Source: Zoroaster sp. YZ-2022 (lineage: Eukaryota; Echinodermata; Asteroidea; Forcipulatida; Zoroasteridae). Taken from it: a DNA stretch of 64,000 nt. The first letter of the stretch is position 1. Every line of letters begins with the position of its first letter. This document shows positions 29,614-39,800 of the stretch, piece by piece. The notes below the pieces were generated by a model. It saw only the letters and a list, made by a program, of their open reading frames with translations. It was not told the DNA's origin and did not search any database. Location: the NCBI GenBank assembly GCA_029582265.1, contig CM055821.1, positions 44,087,694 to 44,151,693 of the forward strand. Direction: 5' to 3'. The position numbers and the translations under genes were made by a program.

Positions 29614-30877
29614 TGTTACGAATCTTACCCTTTGATTTTTGACAAATATTAGCACCCTCTATTTCACTTCTTCCACTATTTTGCTTACGATGCAATTTCA
29701 AGCAGTCTAAGTCCCAGGGTTGTTTTCCCAGACCCTCGATTGTCCGCTATGAATATGCAATCCATACAAGGACACTACATTTGCTCATGCATATCCAGTG
29801 CCAACGCAATGCATAATGCAACACCAGCGAGAACCTTGCGCGCGTGCCACACCTTCCCGCCACACCTTCCCGCCACATGGCTTGGAGCCGTCCTTTGGAC
29901 TTGGTCTATTTTCCGAATACTTTCCTCGGAGTCCACCCCTCCACACCGAACACGGTTCGTGGGTGAACCACGGCCAAACAGTCACCGTGACTGACCCGCT
30001 CAGTCATTAGCCGTGGCCCGCGTGTAGTGCTCCCTACCCAAGCACAGCCGCTGTTCCCCTCATGCAGTAATAGCTTAGCATCCAAGCAAATAGCTTAATA
30101 TGCCCGGTAAGCATTTTCCCCTTGAACACGCCCTCCTTTCTAAGTTGTTGATCACTTCACTTTCGTCAAATACCTTAACTTATATGGAACAAGGACCCGT
30201 TGTATACCCTGATTTTGCACACGTTTCTACCCTTAGACGCGGAACCCAAGCTTCTCATTGGCTAAGACGCTAAACTAGGCTAATGTTTTATTTATTCCTA
30301 GGCCCCAGATTTCTATATAAACCCGAGATTTCCTGATCTCGGCGAAGTGCGATTCCGAATGATATCTGTGCAACTCGATCCATGACAGTGCGATATACCG
30401 AACTATTACGGTCCAGAGCCTCGTTCGTTGAACCAATGGTGCAGTGCGTCGATATGGCCATTGGTTCGCCTACATGTAGCTAATACGGTCTGATACACAC
30501 TCTGGCCCCGTCCAGACACCCCGTGTAGTCAAGCCCCGGTGTTCCCCGTTGTAGAGACCGACCAGCCGCCGTCTCTCAGTATAGCAGTACCCGTACCGTA
30601 TACCGAGTGACAAGCCGCATGAACGAACGATGGTCCCCACTGACTGTACCCAATAGTTGGTATTCGTACACCCTATTCGGAACTTAGCACAAGTATATAA
30701 GTTTAACTATTGACATGTACCTATACGCTACCACTCCTGTCATACATGTTATTTAGTGCCTGTTATTATTGTTAAATAGTGATGTTAATAATAAACCAAC
30801 CCCATTGATTGAGATTGTCACAACAAAGTTTGTGTCCGACTATTATTTTGTTGACCCACAAAGTGGGGAATGCAACA
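29614..30877 (+). mobile_element. Probable solo LTR (about 1.26 kb)
   Basis: Starts TGTTACGAATCTTACCC and ends GAATGCAACA (TG..CA). Inside are a GC-rich 5' part, a TATA motif (TCTATATAAACCC, about 30313) and a poly(A) signal AATAAA (about 30791) in the right order for an LTR. No matching second LTR or gag-pol is present, and the 5-bp flanks (TATAG/ATATT) do not match, so the borders are tentative. Confidence 0.5.
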
Positions 30878-33480
30878 ATATTTTAATTATGTTTTAAAAG
30901 TAAATTAACCCTTGAATATTTTATGGTGTTTTATCTTAAATGAAAGACACGGAGAGCTGATTTTACCTTGAAAAGAAACATTTAAATTGTGATAATTCTA
31001 CTGTTATCAAAAACACTGTGTAACAACATAAATTAAAGGTCATCCCCGTACTGGTTGTATGTCTTTCTATCTCTGTGTAATTCTTGTTTTAGTGCATCCT
31101 GGAAGTTAATGTTTCTCACAGGCATCTCTTGTGTGAAAAGGAAATTGTTAATTTACTGGCCTTTTGTTTGGTGCTCTGTACATAAACATGAACTACTGTA
31201 GCTGATGTGTACCCACATCAGGTCAGTGGCTAACTGCATGTGTGTAGTTGGTTCTTTGTGCATGGATATTTCACTTGTGTTCATTCCACACAATGATGCA
31301 AGTGCATGAGCACATAATCACTGTAATGCACTAGTAGTTCTGTTTTCAAGGGATAAACCTGTGCTATCATTGTATTCACTCATGTTTTGATTACATCGGC
31401 TAGATATTGTACGCAGTGCGCTATTGTATTCCAACAGACCATTAAAATCAATATTATAATCAGCCTCACTGCACTGCACTGTTTATATGCCAGTACTATG
31501 GTTCGTATTATGGTAAGTAGACGTATCTTATTTTCTTGCTTCCCAGTGCTGATGGTAATTAGTTTTTTCAGTGTTTTATATTTGCAGACAGTTTAACTGA
31601 AATATATATGTTTTGTTAATATACAGATATGAGAATTCTTCTTCATTTTTGACACTGACTGTGTTTTTTATTTTAAATATATTGTACATCAGCTGATTTG
31701 CTGAGATGCTATGTCTATCCGTGTGTGCTGTAGTTAGTATGGTGTGACTTGCATCACAGACTCTCCCTGCATACAAGCACTGTGTTTGCAGGATGGGCGT
31801 TCATTTCAACAACCTGTATGTAACATGTCAAATTCATGCGTTATGCATTATACTGTCAGTTCATGCACAACTATTATTACACTGGTGATTCCTGTACCAG
31901 ACAGCGTTGCTGTTAATGCTGTATAATATTTATTAATAGAAATTGTATTGTTTGTCATGTACGTGTACATGTACATTTGGTACTACACATGTACAGTACA
32001 CATGTAATGTACACAATTGAACATATAATACATATGTGTATATGAACTGTGTAAATTACATTTCCCTGTGTGATTTTTTTTTCTGATTAAATTACGTGTA
32101 CATGCAAATATAGACAAGTACATGTGCATGTATGTATCCCTGTTTCTAATTTATGTTCATTGATTATTTTTTTAAGAAATTAGTCCAAATATGCACTGAT
32201 TGGTACATGTAGTGGTCTATATGTATACACAGCACTTGATGTAATACAGTACAGTACAGTATGTGTGTTTTCATATAATTGCATTGGTTAATAATTATTT
32301 ATTTTTTAACCAATTATTTTTTCACACATTTTTCAACACTTAATTTTTCAACACCTAATTCTTCTACTCAATGATAAGTAGAAAACCCACAGTACCACCA
32401 AAGTGTAATACATGTACATGCATGTATATGCTTAGTACCTGTACATTTTTACTAGTCAAGCTCTGGTACACAATGGAAAAACAAGTTATTTTAATGATCA
32501 TTGTTTTAATAATTGCTAATTTAGCGTACACCTGTACTTTGTATGTCCATGTATATTTTTATTAGAAAATTGTTTGACATTACCATATTAGTTTGTTTTA
32601 TTTGTTTTTGAAAATAGACTTTACCACACAAGTAAGTTTTGAATCAGTAGTCGAGTGGTTTTTTTTTCTTCATTTTCTTTGAAAAGAAATTGACATGCAA
32701 ATCCATGGCTGGCCAGGTTCACGTTTAAAAATGTTCAGGGTCACAAGTTCATTTGTTGTCATGCATGCTTTTGTCCAGTGTGTGTATGTGTTGTCTGGTC
32801 TATTGACAATAGAAAAGGCATTCACACATGAACACCCTCATGAAAACATATACCCTTGTAGTCTGGCAGCAAGCGTTTGAACTCTGTATGTTGGATTTCT
32901 ATTGCGGCAATGTTTTGTTTATTTCTCATTTTGGAAATTGTATGGTGAGTTAAGAAATGAGTCACAGTTTTTGATAATTGATGTCGCCCTGTTCTGTTTC
33001 TGTTAGAAGGACAACATGCCTTTCAGTATTTTTGTCATCAACCTTCTCGGTGGATGTTGATGAATGAGAGAATTAACCGATTGTTCGGCTTCACTTAGTG
33101 TTGATTGCCAGTCACTTATCATTTGTATCAATATATGGAGCATGTACAACTGTGTTATTTGTGTTTAGCAGTGCACACAACTGTGACAACAGTATACTCA
33201 GAACTTTAGCAAAGTCTGTATGTTAAATGGTATGTGAACAGATAGCAATGTTTAAAGTACAGTACATGTTATTAACACTGTTGACTGTCTGTTAAGCTAA
33301 GCTGGCTGGCCTACAATTTAATTAATGTACATCCACTTGGACACAAGCTTACTAATATAATGATCATGGTTCAATGTATCACTGAGCTTGTATCAGACCC
33401 ATATGTACACTGTACAGTGTAATCATTACTCAACAGGTCTCTCATCAGTAATATTTTATACAGACTATGTTTGTTTTCTC
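30878..33480. other. AT-rich spacer before the BTB gene, no gene recognised
   Basis: Contains many short ACATGTACATG runs (around 31960-32010, 32100-32130) but no recognisable coding or mobile element. It probably includes the intron upstream of the 33490 acceptor. Confidence 0.35.
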
Positions 33481-33516
33481 TTGTGGCAGGCAGATCCTCG
33501 TACCCAGGGCTACAGA

Positions 33517-33861
33517 ATGATGCAAGCAGGCCCACCAGGTGGGGGTGCAGTGCCAAACGACGTCCCCCCTATCCAAGCGCTCTACCTGGCAGCTGCCAGC
33601 CAGCTCCAAGCCCCCATCACCGTGTCGGCCAAGGATGAAGATGATGTGGATGAAAGTTTGCCGCAGAGTGGGAAAGATTGCTTCGGGAACGAACGACAGA
33701 CACTAGGGGACATGGCCAGGTTCTTCAATACTGCGCTTCTGAGCGACATCAAGCTCAGAGTCGGGTTTGAATGTTACAGTGCTCACAAGCTGATATTAGT
33801 CCGGTCTAGTGAGGTCTTTGAGCGAATGTTCAGCTCTGAATGGACAGATCCTAGTAAAGCA
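33517..33861 (+). CDS. BTBD17: BTBD17-like exon 1 (N-terminus and first half of BTB)
   Basis: A polypyrimidine tract and CAG acceptor lie at about 33480-33493, 24 bases before tandem ATGs at 33517 and 33520, so at least one upstream 5' exon exists. The frame stays open upstream, so coding could begin earlier. Donor GTAAGT follows codon 115, splitting the BTB fold. Confidence 0.85.
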
Positions 33862-36800
33862 GTAAGTACATTCATTTGATGCTGTACACATCCAAACAAA
33901 AGCCAGGATATTGTTAATGCATGTGACAGTCTATCTTAATTTATTTAAACCTACCTTTATTTAAACATATTTGACTTCTTTGATTAAAGGGGAAATATCA
34001 TCCTGATCCAACAGGGCATGGAATCGGAGTGCTCGTTTTAGATCAAGTCAGTGACTGAAAATAATATCCCACATGATAATTTTATATTACCATTGCTGCT
34101 GCATACATGTAAATGAGCAGTCACTGTGTTCATCTTAAACTAGGACACCGATTGATCCATGCCCTGTTGAAAGTCTGCTCTGATCGTGACAATATCGTCC
34201 CTTTATTGAGATTGACGGTAAGGTGCACGGGTTTGTCTGCTTGACTGTTCAGGATTCTTATTGCTCAACCAATTCACATTTTCCTGAAGGCGATCAGAGC
34301 ATACTGATCGAAATGTTGAGTTGTAACCAATAGGTTCTTTTCAGAAGTATTTACTCATGGTGTCACCGTAAACAGTCTTTACTTAACCCTCCTGCTATCA
34401 GTGCAAATTTATGAACAAACCATTATTTTAGGCTACTCCAAGCCATTGCTATGGAAGGCAGTGGCTCTTAATGGCTATACTGCATAGTAACATAATACCT
34501 CATATGTCTGTTGGGTGGTTTGTGATTGATGTATTGCAAGGGCATACTATTATGTTCCAGTCTCAGTGGCTGGTGGTGGCTTACTCTTGAGAGTCTGTGT
34601 TTACAAAACAACTGCTGAAAATCCCAATGATAGGTTTTTGTACAGTGGTCTCCAGTGGCCTCAGAGTTTTACATAAAAGATTACTTAAAAGGGTTACTGT
34701 GGGCTTATATGCACAAACGATATGTGTACAACATATTGGACATTTAGTGGTTGGTAGTGGCATCCATGTGTAGGAGAGTTAATTCATTTTTTTTTTTACC
34801 AATTTGATAAGGCTGTAGATGGTTGTTGATGTATTGGCACACGTGTGCATTGACCTAATTGTCTTTACGAATTTAGATTCAATTCTGACCTGTCATTCAT
34901 GTCCCCTCAATCAGGCTGCTCTGTACATATGTTAGTTTGTCAGGTCTTTTGATTGGCACTTCCTCTTCACAGTTATGTTGACTCCTTTATAGTGCTTCTC
35001 ATCAATCATACTCATCATCAATCACATACACTGTACACTGCCTTGCCCCTTGGAGCAATACATGTAAATAAATCATATATCTGCAAAGAATGTTAGAAAC
35101 ATAGATGATAGAATTAATCTGGCAGTTTTTCATTGCAAAGTATCATATAATTTCTCGCTGACCCCTTTTTATATTTGTCTAGAAATTGAATGTCTTGATT
35201 AATTGTCAAAAAATATCACTAAACATTATAATCATTCAACAATTAACCCTACCCCCCCCCCTTCCCCTCTGGGGTATTCTGGCTAGGAACCTTCCTGAAT
35301 CCTCCAAAATCCATCAGTGCACTTTTTGGAAACATGCCCTTATCTTCAAAATGCACCATGCATTTTCATTGATCTTTCATTTTCAGCACTTATGGTTTGT
35401 ACTTCTTGTCAGGTAGTAATTTTGCCCCATTTGAAGAGGTGAAAGTACCAGTTTCCAACAGTGCTGAATTTTTCCCAAAAGTGCCCCTTGGAGGATTTTG
35501 CAGGATTTGGGGTGGTTAAAGTTAAGCTTAAACTTTTACAGACATACATGTACATGATTGTTACATACATGTACATTATTCAAGCACAATTTTGGAATGA
35601 CCAATTGTTATCATTGAAGTTCGTAATATGTGAACAATGTGTTATCAGAAACTAACATTTATAATTGTAACTTTTGTTTTAAAGTAATTTACATTTAGGA
35701 GTAAGGCGTTTCTTTTTTAATTGGATTACAGACCAGCTGGTGAAAAATATCACATTTTGGGGAAAAAAAGTTTAAAAATCAACAAAATAACATAATGTAG
35801 GAGGACACGCTCAATCTGTGTTTTTTTCTTGCTTTTTTCTTGTTACCCGCCCAACTTTGGTTGAAAACATTACATGTAATTCAAGTAATTAAAAAAATAA
35901 AAAAATAAAGAAATACTTCTCCTGAAGCAGGACTCGAACCTGCAACCTCCAGATTACTGCACCAGTGCTGTACCAACCAGAGCAATGAGCTAGGATTTGG
36001 AGATTGAGCGTCCAAATTGGTTATTCTTTGAAAAACAGGGTGTCCAAAACTTTAACTTACAATACTTTTGCATGTATAATGCAATAAAAACAGGGCACGT
36101 CCATTTAGCAAACAGGGTGTCCAAAAGACACACGAAGGTATTACTGGTTAATACTATGGTACCAACTGACAAATCCAGCTCTATATTGGCGGTCTCCCAA
36201 ATTGTCATATCTTTGTCATTGGAAACAGGAAACAAAAACTATAATGTAAAAAAAAAGGTTCCCTGAACTATGACAGAGCATGTACGTGTATAAGAAGTGG
36301 ATAAACAATCATAGGATTTGGAGGAAAGGTTGCATTTACTATGTGTTGGTCATCGTATTAAAATAGACCATCAGCATGCCAACTCTGAAATGTCACATTA
36401 CAATTAGCTTAACTTGCGTCAAATTCTCAGTAACTTCAAATGATTCATCGTTTGGTTGGTGTAAGAAGAAGATTGATAATACCATACAGTGTTACAGCAT
36501 GTAAATTGTACAGTTTATGCAACTATTGTACACATGTATTGAATTATATCTTAGATGATTAATACTCAAGGGAATGTAAATTAATATTGGTATGAGTTCA
36601 AAAGTTCAAAAACATTTCAAGTTATAGTGGAAAATCTACATGGTGTGAACTGTAAAGCTAAGATGATGATAAGTAAGACTAATTGCGGTGACACCATGTG
36701 GAATCTCAATTGAGTAGTAATTAGTTCTGAAAAGAACTGGGGGTACAACTCGACGTTTCGATCAGTATGCTCTGATCGTCCTCAGGAGAATGCCGGACTC

Positions 36801-39800
36801 TGGAAAATGCTGCTGCTTAAGTAGGCTGCTGGAGGATCATCCCATGAATGGATGCTGGAGGATTAGTTCGTTGAGGCGCGCAGGCGGGAAACTGTGAGAC
36901 TATGAGACTAGGATCCTAGGGGTTGGGGGAGAGGAGTGTGTGCTCACTGAACTGAATCAGTTGTTAACAAGCACAGGGGAAGGAGGGTGGTTGACTTAGG
37001 ATATAGGGGATCCCTCAGTCTGGGGTGGGTTATGGACTTTGGATATAGAAGATCCTTCAGTCTGTAGTAGGTCGCCAAATGTCGCTGATGAAAAAACCGA
37101 TGTCCTGTGGCACAGTGTCGTGTTTGACGATCTCGATGGCCTCTCTGATGCATCTGGGGTGCCATGCGTCGATGGGTGTGATGAGTTGGGCTGCCTGCCA
37201 GTCGATTTGGTGGTCCTTGATGTGCGAGTGCTTGACGATGGCGGACTTCTCGAAATCTCCTCTGCGGCCGTGTGCTCGGTGTTCCTTCAATCTGATGGGG
37301 AGGTTGCGTTTCGTTTCGCCGATGTACACCTTACCGCACTCACAGGGGATCCGGTAAACGTCGAGTTGTACCCCCAGTTCTTTTCAGAACTAATTACTAC
37401 TCAATTGAGATTCCACATGGTGTCACCGCAATTAGTCTTACTTATCATCCTCACCATGCAAAGCTACAAATTTTACCTAAGATGATGATGATATCAATTA
37501 GGCAAAAAAAAGTCTCCAGTTTCTGGTCCTGCCCGCGTCACCACAGACACCTCTCTTAACCACCGTACTTTGTGTATGGTCTGGTTACGTATTTCACTGA
37601 TTGGCAAAAAATAGCACGTCATAGCACGTCATTTTGAAGCCGACCTATGACCAGAAACTGCAGACTTTTTTTTTTTGGACCTTATTCCCTTAATTCTTTT
37701 TCTGACCCATTGAAGAAAAGTGATTTTTTTTTCCAGTTTGAATTTTGGATAGAGTACTCTTTCCTAAATTTCACATAGAATGTCTGAATACATTTTCACA
37801 ATTTTTGACTTTTAAAATATGGATTTCTCAGATCAGTATGTACTGCATTACTTTATATCAAGCCAATAGCATGTGCATGTTTTTGTAATTACAACGTCTC
37901 CAACAGCTGGTTGTAATTGGTATTGTCATTTTTCACTGCATCATTTGTCTGGCCGAGAGCCAGTTTGTGTGATCACACTGTTTGAGAAATGCACCACATG
38001 ATAAAGAATTCCATAATTAAGATTTTAGAATATCGATGGAACAAAGATTCTTTAAATAACACCAAATTATTCTTCCGATTTATTCAGATTGGGAACATCC
38101 GTTTTTTGTTGTTGAAAATACACACATTTGTATGAGCTTTGTGAATGGTAGAAATAAATGTACATACACATCTTACAACATGATCAAAAAGGATAGTTAA
38201 AAAATGGACAGTCGTTTCACGTCGAACACATTGTGATTAAATCTACTGTGTTTGTCATTTGAAGGAGAAACACAGCATGTAATAATAAAGTTCTTATTTT
38301 CAAGAGTTACATGTACATGTACATGTACATGTCGCAAATGGAACCTACAGTGTACAATGTACGTACGTGACAAAATTGCCTCAAGTTGTTTTCATAACCA
38401 GTCGTCTACAACCATCAAAATTTTCACATAATACATGGGCATGAGTTACTAGGCACATACAAAGCACAATATATGTAAATGTTTATACTTTTGTAGTTTT
38501 CAACAAAAAATAAGGTGTGGTATGTATGCATGACCTGTTACAATTTTCAAAGCCACTATACACTATTGGTAATCTTGAAAATCATGATCACAGTTTTACA
38601 AAAAAGTACTAAAGTAAAGTTCATGAAGTATCAATCATCCCTTGGAATGTTATTTTACATGTACATGTAGTAAAATTAAAGAAATAATTCCCCGCAAAAT
38701 GAAATTCCTGTCATCTGAATACAGAAACTCCACGTTGGAATGAATATGAACAATCTGAATACATTTTCGCAAATTTCTCGTTTAGGACACAATGAAGGAA
38801 GCTAAAAACTGCACAGGTTGGTTTTTATACACATAAAGGCTATCTTGATTCTTAGAAATGTAAAGATATTTTACCAAAAGTGTACAATGGCTTTGAGTGG
38901 ATTCCAGCATTTAGTTAACCTACGTGTACATGTGTACTATACATAGAGCAGATGAAAATATTGACCATTTGATCACAGTTCATCCTGTTCTTATGACCGT
39001 TTGTTTGACCTCTCGGATGTGGGCTAAGAATTCCCCATTGATGATGGGGATGACGATAGCAGAATTCAGGAAGAGGAGGATACCAGTACTACTGTGTCAT
39101 CAGTTTGGCTGTGTGCCATCATTGATGACCAGCTAGTTTGTCAGTATATACCTCGTGCTGCTTGCTATTGTCAATTGGTTTCTTCAGAAACACAGTTGGT
39201 AAAAAATATCACTTGGTGCTGGCGTGTAAGAGAACAAACTGATTTATACAAGTTATAGCTCATTGGGCGGTTACATTGTTTGTGATTACTTATAGTTTCT
39301 GATTCAGTTTATCACAGATCACCTTGTGCTTATTCATTTGATAAGCTGCATGTATTTAATTTTTCTTTCTTTTGTTTTTTTAAGGAAGCTTTGCGAAAAG
39401 TGCACTGAAATGTTGATTAATTTATTCCTGTTAACTTAGCATCTTTGCTCGTAGTTTCTGATTCCATCCAAGTCAATTCAAAATCAGATGGCAGTTTATC
39501 ACAGATTATCTTATGTTCTTTTTCTTTTGAAAAACTGCATGTTTTTTTGTTTTTTTGTCAATTTTTGTTTTGTTTACGACACTTTGCAAAAAGTATACTA
39601 AAATGTTAGTTACTTATTATCTTTACATGTTACAAAGTGTGCTTTTAAAAATGGGCAATTACCAATAATGCATACATGTACATAAATGTATGGGGTGTGC
39701 ATATGCTGCCTATACTGAAACTGTATTCATGTATATTATGTTGTTGAGATTCTACAACATTGGCTTTTGGAAACGTTATGAAAGTTTAAACATAAAAACT

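Noticed and set aside
35928..35997. Functional tRNA gene
   Set aside because: A and B boxes are present but stems are mispaired and flanks are repeat-like; kept only as a tRNA-like repeat.
37039..37485. Plus-strand open frame of 148 codons
   Set aside because: Opposite strand of the Penelope-like GIY-YIG domain; the minus strand carries the recognisable motifs.
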